Below are positions 1 through 7,254 of a stretch of DNA of 32,784 nt, one piece after another. Positions within the stretch are counted from its first letter, which is position 1. The number at the start of each line of letters is the position of its first letter. Under the pieces are notes generated by a model, which worked only from the letters and a program-made list of their open reading frames with translations, had not been told where the DNA came from and made no database searches. Both the position numbers and the translations under genes were made by a program. The stretch covers positions 1-32,784 of the forward strand of contig JAKVJJ010000019.1 in assembly GCA_022487055.1 (NCBI GenBank), read 5' to 3'. The stretch comes from Oscillospiraceae bacterium. GTDB lineage: Bacteria > Bacillota > Clostridia > Oscillospirales > Acutalibacteraceae.

Positions 1-75
1 AACATAACTTGAGATGACATCCTCAATGCTGCAGCGTGCTTTCAGTTCCTCCACAAATTCCTGTGGAAGCGGCAT
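1..75 (-). CDS. dnaG: DNA primase DnaG, N-terminal fragment (runs off the window)
   Basis: Only the first 25 codons lie inside the window. The visible residues begin MPLPQEFVEELKAR and continue with a C-S-I-E-D-V-I-S-S-Y-V stretch, which matches the usual start of bacterial DnaG primase just before its CHC2 zinc finger. DnaG makes the RNA primers for lagging-strand synthesis. Two ATGs are possible, at 81 and 75. The GGAAGG ribosome binding site sits about 9 nt before the ATG at 75 and only 3 nt before the one at 81, so 75 is preferred. It follows dgt on the same strand after 28 nt, the dgt-dnaG order common in Clostridia (usually continued by rpoD). The call rests on a short stretch plus context. 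Confidence 0.8.
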   Translation of the reverse strand, partial: MPLPQEFVEELKARCSIEDVISSYV

Positions 76-103
76 TTCCATTCACCTTCCCTATTTTCTG
101 ACG

Positions 104-1126
104 TCACACATGATTCCAGGAATGCGGCACATAAACGCGCTGGAACAATTCCACCGCATAAGGATCCGTCATACCCGCAATATAATCCACGGCAGCACGG
201 CGCGGGCCATCTGTTTCGGCAATCCGACGGTTGTCCTCCGGCAGATGCTCCGGTGTAAGCGCATACTCGTACAGCTTCTCCATTATCAGCGGAATTTTCC
301 GTTCCTCTGACTTTGCCAGTGGATTTACATACACCGACTGATACATAAATTCATGCAGCGCATCAAAAGCCTGCTGCACCGGCTCATCCATTTCCATCCA
401 TCCGTCCGTGCTGTTTTTAACTGTGGAACGAACCAAGCAGTCAATGCGCTCACCTTTAGAGTGCCCCAGCACTTCTGTGATTTCCTTTGGCAGGTCTTCT
501 TCCCGCAGAATACCCGCCCGCTCCGCATCATCAATATCATGATTTATGTACGCAATCCGGTCAGACAGACGCACAATACGCCCTTCCGGTGTGGAGGCCT
601 GCTGACCGCAGGTGTGGCACAGAATTCCATTGCGCACTTCTGCCGTCAGATTTAATCCATGGCCGCTTTTCTCCAGCCGCTCCACAATCCGAACACTCTG
701 CTCGTAATGGTGAAAAGAGCGGCTGCCGTCCTCCAGCGGATGGGCATGGCAGATTTCATCCAATGCATGTTCCCCCGCATGACCAAATGGGGTGTGCCCA
801 AGATCATGCCCAAGGGAAATGGCTTCTGTCAAATCCTCATTGAAGCGAAGACAGCGGGCAATGGTTCTGGCAATCTGCGCAACCTCCAGCGTGTGTGTCA
901 GCCGGGTGCGGTAATGGTCACCGGTGGGTGAAAGAAACACCTGCGTTTTTCGTTTCAATCTGCGAAACGATTTGCAGTGAATGATACGGTCACGGTCATG
1001 CTGAAAAGCGGTGCGCAGATCATCCACCGGTTCCGGGTTTTGCCGGCCGGCAGTATCACAGACGTGTGTTGCCAGCTTTGACAGCGTCATATTTTCTATT
1101 TCTTCTGTTCGTTCACGGATATTCAC
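104..1126 (-). CDS. dgt: Deoxyguanosinetriphosphate triphosphohydrolase-like protein (HD domain)
   Basis: This is a 340-residue HD-superfamily dNTP triphosphohydrolase, which hydrolyses dNTPs to the nucleoside and triphosphate and so helps set dNTP pools. The N-terminal third carries the family block DRDRIIHCKSFRRLKRKTQV, then a TRLTHTLEVAQIART segment with the first metal-binding His, and GHDLGHTPFGHAGE with the HD pair; a later IAYINHDIDDA segment supplies the distal Asp. The frame stays open up to 1219, but similarity to the family starts at N-I-R-E-R-T. A GGGGGGA ribosome binding site lies 4 nt before a GTG at 1126, so a GTG start there is chosen and the 31 upstream residues are rejected. 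It probably forms an operon with dnaG. The length is normal for the short Firmicutes form. Confidence 0.93.
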   Translation of the reverse strand: MNIRERTEEIENMTLSKLATHVCDTAGRQNPEPVDDLRTAFQHDRDRIIHCKSFRRLKRKTQVFLSPTGDHYRTRLTHTLEVAQIARTIARCLRFNEDLTEAISLGHDLGHTPFGHAGEHALDEICHAHPLEDGSRSFHHYEQSVRIVERLEKSGHGLNLTAEVRNGILCHTCGQQASTPEGRIVRLSDRIAYINHDIDDAERAGILREEDLPKEITEVLGHSKGERIDCLVRSTVKNSTDGWMEMDEPVQQAFDALHEFMYQSVYVNPLAKSEERKIPLIMEKLYEYALTPEHLPEDNRRIAETDGPRRAAVDYIAGMTDPYAVELFQRVYVPHSWNHV

Positions 1127-1240
1127 ACAATCCCCCCTTGCCGCATGGTTTTGTGTCTTCCTTGCAGGTACACACTTATTTATACGCAAAAAAAATGTTT
1201 TTCCCTGCAAACCCGCCAAAAGAATCTCATTATTTAAAGA

Positions 1241-1885
1241 TTATTCACATTTCTCATGTAAATTCACTTCTGTTGGAAAAAATTTCATCCCGATTTGTTC
1301 GGGATGCACGGTTCCGGCGGTCGCATCCGCCAGCGCGGCTTCCAAATCAGGCAGCTTTTCCGCTTCCATATGGAAGTCGAGCGTAACCTGCTCGGCAAAA
1401 ACCGCATTGTCCACCACGGCAGCGTGCTCCGGCAAAAGGGATGCTAGCTTTCCGTACTGACTATAAGTGCAGAAAGCACGCAATAGCAGGCAGGGCTTCA
1501 TACAAAAGATGCCGGCTGCTGCCAGTGCAATAGAAGCCCCGTGTGAATAAGCGCGCACCAAGCCGCCCGTCCCCAGCAAAATACCGCCGAAATACCGTGT
1601 CACCGTGACCACGGCATCCGTCACGCCAGACTTAAGCAGGACATTCAGTACCGGCACGCCCGCTGTGCCCTGTGGCTCACCGTCATCTGAGCAATGCTGT
1701 TCACCGGAACGAAGGACATAGGCGGAAACATTATGTTTGGCATCCCAATGCGTTTTCTTTACCTGTGCAAGGAATGCCAGCGCTTCCTCCTGCGTGTGTG
1801 CTGGTGCCGCTCTGCCGATAAAGCGCGATTTTTTCTCGGTGAATTCATTCGTGCCTTTCCCTTTCAGCGTCAGATACTCTGTCAT
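1241..1885 (-). CDS. YigZ/IMPACT family protein
   Basis: This 214-residue protein belongs to the UPF0029/IMPACT family (E. coli YigZ, B. subtilis YvyE). The N-terminal IMPACT domain is recognised by KKSRFIGRAAP, the W-D-A-K-H-N-V-S-A-Y-V-L segment, SDDGEPQGTAGVPVL and VTRYFGGILLGTGGLVRAYS. A C-terminal ferredoxin-like DUF1949 segment follows from about residue 140. Bacterial members have no firmly established biochemical role; eukaryotic IMPACT acts on GCN1-dependent translational control. It lies downstream of rpmE on the same strand but beyond that gene's terminator, and no clear promoter of its own was found. Length and motif order are normal. Confidence 0.9.
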   Translation of the reverse strand: MTEYLTLKGKGTNEFTEKKSRFIGRAAPAHTQEEALAFLAQVKKTHWDAKHNVSAYVLRSGEQHCSDDGEPQGTAGVPVLNVLLKSGVTDAVVTVTRYFGGILLGTGGLVRAYSHGASIALAAAGIFCMKPCLLLRAFCTYSQYGKLASLLPEHAAVVDNAVFAEQVTLDFHMEAEKLPDLEAALADATAGTVHPEQIGMKFFPTEVNLHEKCE

Positions 1886-1892
1886 AGCAGCC

Positions 1893-1945
1893 CCCCGATA
1901 ATAAAAAGAAAAAGGGCTGCCGCAAAACAGGACTTTCGTGTCCTG
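1893..1945 (-). terminator. Rho-independent terminator after rpmE
   Basis: On the minus strand a 6-bp stem, CAGGAC/GTCCTG (1928-1933 with 1940-1945, 6-nt loop), is followed by TTTTG and then a T-rich tract near 1900-1915. It is placed about 37 nt past the rpmE stop. The stem is short, so readthrough into the yigZ-like gene is plausible. Confidence 0.5.
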
Positions 1946-1981
1946 CTATGCAGCAGTCCTGCATTCCAGAGAAAAGCGAAA

Positions 1982-2188
1982 TCACTTTGTTACATTGCCG
2001 TAACGCTTTTTGAACATATCGACACGGCCACTGCTGTCTACCAGCTTCTGCTTGCCAGTAAAGAACGGATGGCACTTTGAGCAAATTTCAACGCGGATAT
2101 TCTCTTTTGTAGAACGAGTCTTAATCACATTGCCGCAGGCACATGTGATGGTTGTGTCCTTATACTCAGGATGGATACCTTTTTTCAT
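1982..2188 (-). CDS. rpmE: 50S ribosomal protein L31, zinc-binding type
   Basis: This is 68-residue ribosomal protein L31, part of the large subunit near the central protuberance. The start [20 protein letters not shown] is typical. All four zinc ligands of the C+ form are present: C16, C18, C36 and C39. Zinc-bound L31 is the form normally used when zinc is plentiful; a C-minus paralogue would be elsewhere if present. A ribosome binding site (AGAGGTG) lies about 8 nt before the ATG at 2188. It is monocistronic or loosely coupled to the downstream yigZ-like gene, with its own promoter and a structured leader upstream. Confidence 0.97.
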   Translation of the reverse strand: MKKGIHPEYKDTTITCACGNVIKTRSTKENIRVEICSKCHPFFTGKQKLVDSSGRVDMFKKRYGNVTK

Positions 2189-2272
2189 GGGATTGTCACC
2201 TCTTTCAGCAAATGCTGCAGCATACGAGCCTGTCTATGATGAAACAACGAGGCCATCTCAGACGGCTCCAAA
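2189..2272 (-). ncRNA. Structured 5' leader of rpmE, candidate L31 leader
   Basis: The transcript leader between the promoter and rpmE can fold into a stem formed by 2260-2268 (AGACGGCTC) and 2226-2235 (GAGCCTGTCT), nine pairs with one bulge. A small CAGC/GCTG hairpin sits nearer the start codon. Leaders of L31 genes in Bacillota often carry autoregulatory structures. I recognise the position and a stable fold but cannot match an Rfam model by eye. Confidence 0.4.
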
Positions 2273-2279
2273 CATACGC

Positions 2280-2308
2280 ATTTTATCACAAAACAAAACA
2301 GAATGCAA
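2280..2308 (-). promoter_or_regulatory. Promoter of rpmE
   Basis: Reading the minus strand, a -35 TTGCAT (2303-2308) and a -10 TAAAAT (2280-2285) are separated by exactly 17 bp. A TGA just before the -10 gives an extended -10 character. The predicted start is near 2273, leaving a leader of about 85 nt. Confidence 0.65.
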
Positions 2309-2322
2309 GTTTTTTATCAGAA

Positions 2323-3129
2323 TCAACTGTTCACCTGCTGATTTACTTTATAGACTACATATTCTTCCAAGCACAAACCAAGCCGGCGCATGGTCTGTGC
2401 GTTATAAGTCCCGACATAGCGGAAATGAGAAGGATCATTTTTCAGCCCGGTTTTGCCTTCTTTTTCGTCCGCATAGCGGCGCACGAAGCCATAATCGACA
2501 CAGTGATCCAACAGCCAGTGATAGCCGTCCGACGCGAGAAACTGCGCATCCGACGGAAAAATCACCGCCATGCCGGTCTGATTTTCACTGCAGCCGCCCG
2601 GCGGTACCATAGCTGCCGCATCGCTCTCTGCCACAGCGCGTGTCTTGCCGCCGCTCTGCATCAGCTCCTCAATCTTCTTTTGATAGCGCTGTTCCTGTGT
2701 CTGTGCGTCCACATAGCCCTCAGCCGGCTTGATGGCATATCCGGCTTTTGCGGCATCTGCCAACATCTTTTTCAGGGCAGGCACCACACGCTGGTCAATC
2801 TTGATACCATCAAAGTCTGTGAGCTGCGCCGAAAAGTGACTGCTGATTTTGTGGTCTGGCGACACCACCGTCAGTGCCCATGTATTGTCCGGGACCGGCA
2901 GCGGGGAATCTGCCTGCTGAGAAGCCGCCGTCCCGGACGCTGACCGGCTGGAGCTTCCCTGCGCCAGCGAATGAAACGCATGCCATGTAAATCCCCCCAG
3001 CAAAGCCGCCAAAAGCAAAACAGCAATCAGTACAACAGTCATCCATCGATGCAGCCGCTGTACACTACCCATTCCGCTTTTATGTCGGTCTGCATCTGTC
3101 AGAATTCTTTCCTGCCGATGAGTCTGCAT
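2323..3129 (-). CDS. Membrane-anchored VanY/M15-like protein with degenerate zinc site
   Basis: This 268-residue protein has a cytosolic N-terminus, one membrane segment (about residues 31-47), a low-complexity Ser/Ala linker (58-80) and an extracytoplasmic VanY-type D-Ala-D-Ala carboxypeptidase fold. The fold is seen in G-C-S-E-N-Q-T-G-M-A-V at 179-189 and DPSHFRYVG at 232-240. Active family members have SxHxxGxAxD, ExxHxR and a substrate-binding Arg in a GYRS segment. Here the zinc His is Asn183, the zinc Asp is Ile190, the base Glu is Asp232 and the GYR arginine is Val140; only His235 remains. I therefore call the fold, not the activity: it may bind peptidoglycan peptides or be inactive. 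A good promoter precedes it (3177-3205) and GGGG lies before the ATG. Confidence 0.8.
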   Translation of the reverse strand: MQTHRQERILTDADRHKSGMGSVQRLHRWMTVVLIAVLLLAALLGGFTWHAFHSLAQGSSSRSASGTAASQQADSPLPVPDNTWALTVVSPDHKISSHFSAQLTDFDGIKIDQRVVPALKKMLADAAKAGYAIKPAEGYVDAQTQEQRYQKKIEELMQSGGKTRAVAESDAAAMVPPGGCSENQTGMAVIFPSDAQFLASDGYHWLLDHCVDYGFVRRYADEKEGKTGLKNDPSHFRYVGTYNAQTMRRLGLCLEEYVVYKVNQQVNS

Positions 3130-3176
3130 ATCACTACCCCTATCCGCCTGTCACTCAGGCCTGCTCTTCACTCATT

Positions 3177-3205
3177 ATTTTAAGGCAGAGAAACTCACTT
3201 TGCAA
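3177..3205 (-). promoter_or_regulatory. Promoter of the VanY-like gene
   Basis: On the minus strand, TTGCAA (3200-3205) and TAAAAT (3177-3182) are 17 bp apart, about 50 nt upstream of the ATG at 3129. Confidence 0.6.
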
Positions 3206-3406
3206 GGAATTTTCGCCCGTATAAAAAAAGTCATTGCATTCTCAGGGATTTTGCTGTAAGATATTATGGGCAAAATTTTGAAAGTGCTTTACTTCTTCCT
3301 TTTTCCCACGAAAGTGCGTTTTTTGTAGGGCAGATGCGCATTTGTAAAAGAATTTAGCTTGTCGAATTTGAGTCCTCTTCCTTTTTTCTACATATGTTGC
3401 CATCAG
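3206..3406. other. Gene-free spacer between the VanY-like gene and pyk
   Basis: This is the central part of a 362-nt divergent gap. It is AT-rich with scattered T-tracts. Short open frames here lack ribosome binding sites and family resemblance. Apart from the two promoters at its edges I see nothing in it. Confidence 0.5.
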
Positions 3407-3434
3407 TTTCAGCAAAAATATATTCACTAAAGCA
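3407..3434 (+). promoter_or_regulatory. Promoter of pyk
   Basis: A -35 TTGCCA (3407-3412) and a -10 TATATT (3429-3434) have a 16-bp spacer. The predicted start near 3441 leaves a 50-nt leader to the ATG at 3492. Confidence 0.5.
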
Positions 3435-3491
3435 ACTTTTCTTTCGCGCCCGCAGAAGAACTGATTTTTTAGAATCGAGGTCACTTACTGT

Positions 3492-5267
3492 ATGCGTAAA
3501 ACAAAGATTATCTGCACACTTGGACCTGCCACGGATGATAGGAATGTCCTCCGTCAGCTTATGCTGGCCGGCATGGATGTGGCACGCGTCAATTTTTCCC
3601 ATGGCTCACATGAAGAGCACAAAGTGCGAATCGATACTGTTAAAGAGCTGCGTGAAGAACTGGGGCTGCCAGTTGCCTTGCTGCTGGACACCAAAGGCCC
3701 GGAAATCCGCACTTTAGATTTTAAAGAGCCTGCCGACCTAGTGGAGGGCCAATCTTACACCCTGACAACCCGCAATGTCACGGGCACAAACAAAATGTGT
3801 GGCGTTACCTTTAAGAATCTGCCAAATGAAGTATCTGCTGGCACCAAAATTCTTATTGATGACGGACTGATTGAGCTGCGTGTTGACAGAACCACCGATA
3901 CCGACGTTGTCTGCACCGTTATGAACGGCGGCAAAATTGCAAAGCACAAGGGCATTAACATCCCCGGCGTTGACCTGTCCCTCCCCTTTCTGAGCGAACA
4001 GGACAAGTCCGACATTGCCTTTGGCGTGGAGCAAGACTTTGATATGATTGCCGCTTCCTTTACTCGCTGTGCGGATGATATTATCAGCCTGCGCAGTGAG
4101 CTGGAAAAGAATGGCAACCATGATATACAGATTATCAGCAAAATTGAAAGCACCGGCGGTGTGGAAAACATCGATGACATCATCCGTGTTTCCGACGGCA
4201 TCATGGTTGCGCGCGGCGACCTTGGTGTTGAGGTTCCGATGGAAGAAGTTCCGGTACTGCAGAAAGAAATGATACGCAAGGGCTTCGCGGCTGGTAAAGT
4301 CGTGGTAACCGCCACACAGATGCTGGATTCCATGATTCAGCATCCGCGTCCAACACGCGCGGAAGCAACCGATGTTGCCAATGCTGTTTATGACGGCACC
4401 AGCGCCATCATGCTCTCCGGCGAAACCGCTGCGGGCAAATACCCGGTCGAATCTGTGCGCACAATGTCACGCATTGCAGAGCGCACAGAGCAGAGCATTG
4501 ACTACACCCAGCGCTTCCGCACCAGCACATGGACAGAGCGCAATGACGTTACGTCCGCGATTGCCCATGCAACCTGCACCACTGCCCATGACCTTGGCGC
4601 AGTGGCAATCATGACAGTTACAAAATCCGGCCGCACTGCACGCACAATCTCCAAGTATCGCCCGGCCTGCCCGATTATCAGCGGCACCACCAGCCGTAAA
4701 GTCTGGTACCAGATGAATGTGCTGTGGGGTGTACAACCTATCATGGTGGACGAAAAGAACAACACGGATGAGCTTTTTGACCATGTTGTTGATGTTGCAC
4801 GCAAGCAGAATCTGGTGAAAGACGGTGACCTGACTGTCATCACTGCTGGTGTTCCTCTGGGAGTTTCCGGCACGACCAATCTGGTCAAAGTACAGTTGGT
4901 TGGTGACGTTTTGGTTACCGGCACCGGCATTTCCTTGGGAATGGTCTGCAGCAATCTCTGTGTTTGCTCCAATGAAGCAGAACTCGCCCAGAACTTCCAT
5001 GATGGCGACATCATTGTTGTACCAAGTACCAGCAATGCCATCATGCAGTATATGCGCAAATCTTCCGGCATCATTGCGGAAGAGAGCGGCATGAATTCCC
5101 ATGCTGCCATTGTCGGGCTTTCCCTCAACAAGCCGGTAATTGTCGGCGCACCGAATGCAACGAAGATTCTCCGCAGTGGTGTTTCGGTCACACTGGATTC
5201 TGACCGCGGCATCGTTTATGCCGGAGTTGAGAAGTCGGAAGAAGAACAGGAAGAAGAAACTAAATAA
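3492..5267 (+). CDS. pyk: Pyruvate kinase with C-terminal PEP-utiliser domain
   Basis: This is a 591-residue pyruvate kinase, converting PEP and ADP to pyruvate and ATP in the last step of glycolysis. The catalytic barrel starts MRKTKIICTLGPATDD and shows N-F-S-H-G, the lysine signature IISKIESTGGVENIDDII and the GDLGVEV/MLDSM/RAEATDVANAVYDG segments. The regulatory C-domain has the TVTKSGRTARTISKYRP motif. After about residue 480 comes the extra swivelling PEP-utiliser domain typical of Bacillota, with G-M-N-S-H-A-A-I-V and its His intact. Length is as expected for this long form. A short GAGGT ribosome binding site precedes the ATG. It is transcribed alone and ends in two tandem hairpins. 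Confidence 0.98.
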   Translation: MRKTKIICTLGPATDDRNVLRQLMLAGMDVARVNFSHGSHEEHKVRIDTVKELREELGLPVALLLDTKGPEIRTLDFKEPADLVEGQSYTLTTRNVTGTNKMCGVTFKNLPNEVSAGTKILIDDGLIELRVDRTTDTDVVCTVMNGGKIAKHKGINIPGVDLSLPFLSEQDKSDIAFGVEQDFDMIAASFTRCADDIISLRSELEKNGNHDIQIISKIESTGGVENIDDIIRVSDGIMVARGDLGVEVPMEEVPVLQKEMIRKGFAAGKVVVTATQMLDSMIQHPRPTRAEATDVANAVYDGTSAIMLSGETAAGKYPVESVRTMSRIAERTEQSIDYTQRFRTSTWTERNDVTSAIAHATCTTAHDLGAVAIMTVTKSGRTARTISKYRPACPIISGTTSRKVWYQMNVLWGVQPIMVDEKNNTDELFDHVVDVARKQNLVKDGDLTVITAGVPLGVSGTTNLVKVQLVGDVLVTGTGISLGMVCSNLCVCSNEAELAQNFHDGDIIVVPSTSNAIMQYMRKSSGIIAEESGMNSHAAIVGLSLNKPVIVGAPNATKILRSGVSVTLDSDRGIVYAGVEKSEEEQEEETK

Positions 5268-5304
5268 ATCATCTGCCAGTAAATACATAAGCAGACGTTT
5301 GGAA

Positions 5305-5350
5305 GGAACCTTACTACCTGTACAAATGCAGGCGGTGAGGCTCCTTTTCA
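5305..5350 (+). terminator. Terminator 1 of pyk
   Basis: An imperfect long hairpin (GGAACCTTAC...GTGAGGCTCC, 5305-5344) followed by TTTTCATTTTC lies 38 nt after the pyk stop. Confidence 0.6.
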
Positions 5351-5365
5351 TTTTCACAGAAACAC

Positions 5366-5401
5366 AAAAAAGCATTCCTTTTATCTTAGGAATGCCTTTT
5401 T
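5366..5401. terminator. Bidirectional terminator between pyk and rubrerythrin
   Basis: A perfect 8-bp stem, GCATTCCT (5372-5379) with AGGAATGC (5388-5395), has A6 on its left and a T-run on its right, so it can serve both convergent genes. Confidence 0.75.
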
Positions 5402-5421
5402 AATTGCCCTGGTATTAGAAA

Positions 5422-5967
5422 TTATTCACCAAAATAGCGTTTGAGCAACCCTTTAAAACCTGCTCCATGGCGGGCTTCATCCTTTGCCATCTCGTGAACG
5501 GAATCATGAATTGCGTCATAGTTCAGAGCCTTTGCCTTCTTTGCCAGTTCAAACTTGCCAGCACAGGCACCGGCCTCTGCCTCTACACGCATTTCCAGAT
5601 TCCGTTTTGTGCTCTTGGTCAAAACTTCACCCAGCATCTCTGCAAACCTTGATGCGTGTCCTGCTTCTTCAAAGGCATACCGCTTATATGCTTCTGCAAT
5701 TTCCGGATAGCCTTCCCGCTCTGCCTGACGGCTCATAGCAAGGTACATACCGACTTCGCTGCATTCGCCGTTGAAGTTATCTTTCAGGCCCTGATAAACT
5801 TCCGGGTCACAGCCCTGTGCAACACCAACTTCATGTTCACAGGCAAAACCGGCACTGGCTACCTGCTCTTTAAACTTAGAAGCAGGTGCATGGCACTGCG
5901 GGCAGAATTCCGGCGGCGTTTCTCCCTCGTAAACATAGCCACATACTGAGCAAACCCACTTTTTCAT
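5422..5967 (-). CDS. Reverse rubrerythrin (N-terminal rubredoxin domain, diiron domain)
   Basis: This 181-residue non-heme iron protein has the domain order of reverse rubrerythrins. A rubredoxin-like FeS4 site comes first (C6, C9, C22, C25), then a four-helix ferritin-like diiron domain with E68 (FNGEC), E100-E-x-x-H104 and a distal E/DEARHG segment near the C-terminus. Such proteins act as NAD(P)H-linked, rubredoxin-dependent peroxide and O2 reductases in clostridia and are usually PerR-repressed. It lies 47 nt downstream of a perR-type gene on the same strand, so co-transcription is likely. A strong AGGAGG ribosome binding site fixes the start. All expected ligands are visible. Confidence 0.93.
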   Translation of the reverse strand: MKKWVCSVCGYVYEGETPPEFCPQCHAPASKFKEQVASAGFACEHEVGVAQGCDPEVYQGLKDNFNGECSEVGMYLAMSRQAEREGYPEIAEAYKRYAFEEAGHASRFAEMLGEVLTKSTKRNLEMRVEAEAGACAGKFELAKKAKALNYDAIHDSVHEMAKDEARHGAGFKGLLKRYFGE

Positions 5968-6014
5968 TTTAAAAACCTCCTAAATGATTTTAAAGACTCT
6001 GCTTGTTTTTCGTA

Positions 6015-6437
6015 TCAGAAAGGAGAATCCTCCTTTTCTGTTTTGCATTTTGCCAAACATTTCCCACAAACTCCGTAGAAAATGACCTGATGGCTGAGCA
6101 CCATGGCATTCAGGATTCGTGAAACTTCCCGGTCGGATTCCGGGTCGACAAACTCATCTTCCACATCCTGCACACTGCCGCAGCAAGTGCAGACGAAATG
6201 GGAGTGCGGCGTTACATCAGCGTCATAGCGTTCCTGTCCATTGACATTGCCTACGCTGATGATGGTGCCCTCTTCCTTGAAACGGCTTAAATTGCGGTAG
6301 ACCGTTCCAAGGCTGAGGTCCGGAAAAGAGGGCTTAAGCTGCTGATATATCCACTCTGCGGTTGGATGGGATTTGGTTCCCCTCAAAATCTGCAGGATTG
6401 CTTCTCTTTTTCGGCTGTAATTCTTTTTCTTTTCCAT
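6015..6437 (-). CDS. perR: PerR-type peroxide-sensing Fur-family repressor
   Basis: This 140-residue protein has an N-terminal winged helix (LSLGTVYRNLSRFKEEG) and a C-terminal metal domain. The structural zinc site is C83xxC86 and C124xxC127. The candidate regulatory metal ligands match PerR position by position: H24, D72, H78, H80 and D91, corresponding to H37, D85, H91, H93 and D104 of B. subtilis PerR. The Asp at 72 is the residue usually used to tell PerR from Fur and Zur. It is expected to repress peroxide-defence genes until its His residues are oxidised. Rubrerythrin follows directly. Candidate operators lie near its own promoter, suggesting autoregulation. PerR is preferred over Fur from these residues, not from any experiment. 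Confidence 0.88.
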   Translation of the reverse strand: MEKKKNYSRKREAILQILRGTKSHPTAEWIYQQLKPSFPDLSLGTVYRNLSRFKEEGTIISVGNVNGQERYDADVTPHSHFVCTCCGSVQDVEDEFVDPESDREVSRILNAMVLSHQVIFYGVCGKCLAKCKTEKEDSPF

Positions 6438-6481
6438 AGCAATAAATACTCCAAGTCAAGAATGATTATCTTTTTAAGAGC

Positions 6482-6510
6482 ATTGTATCATATATGGCTG
6501 TGAGAGTAAA
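6482..6510 (-). promoter_or_regulatory. Promoter of the perR-rubrerythrin operon
   Basis: On the minus strand, TTTACT (6505-6510) and TACAAT (6482-6487) are separated by 17 bp. Predicted start is near 6475. Confidence 0.6.
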
Positions 6511-6524
6511 TGCAAGCAATAAAT

Positions 6525-6539
6525 CAATAATAGTTATTG
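6525..6539. promoter_or_regulatory. Candidate Per box upstream of perR
   Basis: CAATAATAGTTATTG is a 7-1-7 inverted repeat (6 of 7 pairs), the geometry of the PerR box (TTATAATNATTATAA). It lies 15 bp upstream of the -35. A second partial site, AAGAATGATTATCTT, overlaps the predicted transcription start near 6459-6473. A closely similar sequence occurs at 14139-14153 before rubredoxin. Confidence 0.45.
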
Positions 6540-6654
6540 TTCTTACTGCTTGCCTATACAATACCACACCCGAAAGCGTTTGTAAAGAGATTTTTAAAAA
6601 AAATTTCCACTTTTTTTCAAAAATCTGCCTACTTACTAAAAGTGAAAGTCTATA

Positions 6655-6683
6655 TTGCTTTTTAAACTAGCTTATGCTATAAT
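6655..6683 (+). promoter_or_regulatory. Promoter of tRNA-Leu
   Basis: TTGCTT (6655-6660), a 17-bp spacer and TATAAT (6678-6683) lie 17 bp before the first base of the tRNA. Confidence 0.75.
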
Positions 6684-6700
6684 TTTAATGTTATTTATTT

Positions 6701-6787
6701 GCCGCTGTGGCGAAATTGGCAGACGCAAGGGACTTAAAATCCCTCGGTAGCAATACCGTACCAGTTCAAGTCTGGTCAGCGGCACCA
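6701..6787 (+). tRNA. tRNA-Leu (anticodon UAA)
   Basis: This is an 87-nt class II tRNA with acceptor stem GCCGCTG/CAGCGGC and an encoded ACCA end. The anticodon loop C-T-T-A-A-A-A has TAA at 6735-6737. The long variable arm runs CTCGGTAGCAATACCG and the T arm contains GTTCAAGTC. It has its own promoter and terminator. An accessory zone starts just downstream, but no duplicated 3' tRNA end was found. Confidence 0.97.
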
Positions 6788-6789
6788 CC

Positions 6790-6829
6790 CCCCGGAACCC
6801 AGTATTTATGCGAGTTTCGGGGATTTTTT
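6790..6829 (+). terminator. Terminator of tRNA-Leu
   Basis: An imperfect hairpin pairing CCCCGGAAC with GTTTCGGGG is followed by a T6 run (6824-6829). Confidence 0.7.
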
Positions 6830-6915
6830 ATGCTTGACAGCGCAATAGATTTAATCAGTAAAAAAGCGATTTGTTGTTTGTCTTTTGGCTTTTCCCCGGA
6901 ATTGGTCAAACAAAA

Positions 6916-6960
6916 GATGCCCCCAGCAGGCGACCGCACAGGCCGTCCACCGGGGGCATC
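6916..6960. terminator. Hairpin terminator between tRNA-Leu and the small gene
   Basis: A perfect 9-bp stem, GATGCCCCC (6916-6924) with GGGGGCATC (6952-6960), has a T-rich tail on the minus strand (TTTTGTTTG). It most likely ends the small gene at 6978-7250. Confidence 0.7.
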
Positions 6961-6977
6961 TTTATGTCTATATTCAA

Positions 6978-7250
6978 TTATGTGTTTGCGGGCAGAGTAA
7001 CAGCTTCGGCAGTCTTTTTCGTACCGGGCTTGTCTAGTGCATAGACTGCGGCTTCAATCGCTTTGTCGCCAAGTTCTGCCACATCACCTTCATAAGCAAT
7101 ACCGTCCAGCCCAAGAGCCTGCTTCAAAATGGTTTTTGCTTCCTCTTTGCGCTGAGCAGCGGGGATGCTGCCGTTTAAATATAGCTGCTCTGCTGCTTTT
7201 GCGGAAACATCCGCACGGTTGGCAATGCCTTGAATTTTGATGGCAGGCAT
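6978..7250 (-). CDS. Uncharacterised 90-residue protein
   Basis: I do not recognise this protein. It is short, Ala- and Lys-rich, mostly helical in character, without Cys, signal peptide or membrane segment. It is considered real because a TGAGG ribosome binding site stands 7 nt before the ATG and a strong terminator follows the stop. Codon use resembles the neighbouring core genes. The ribosome binding site is part of an 8-bp inverted repeat (7255-7293) that could mask it in the mRNA. Upstream on the same strand lies the decayed kinase fragment ending at 7314. No function is proposed. Confidence 0.55.
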   Translation of the reverse strand: MPAIKIQGIANRADVSAKAAEQLYLNGSIPAAQRKEEAKTILKQALGLDGIAYEGDVAELGDKAIEAAVYALDKPGTKKTAEAVTLPANT

Positions 7251-7254
7251 AACA

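Noticed and set aside
2010-2943. Long plus-strand frames across rpmE and the VanY-like gene
   Set aside because: They cover the rpmE leader and antisense of recognised genes, without ribosome binding sites.
4467-5375. 302-codon open frame on the minus strand inside pyk
   Set aside because: It lies antisense to the strongly conserved pyruvate kinase frame, has no ribosome binding site and no family resemblance; it reflects codon bias of pyk.
6758-6787. tRNA-Leu 3' end as attachment site with a downstream duplicate
   Set aside because: Reading through the accessory zone I found no second copy of the T-arm and acceptor sequence and no integrase gene.
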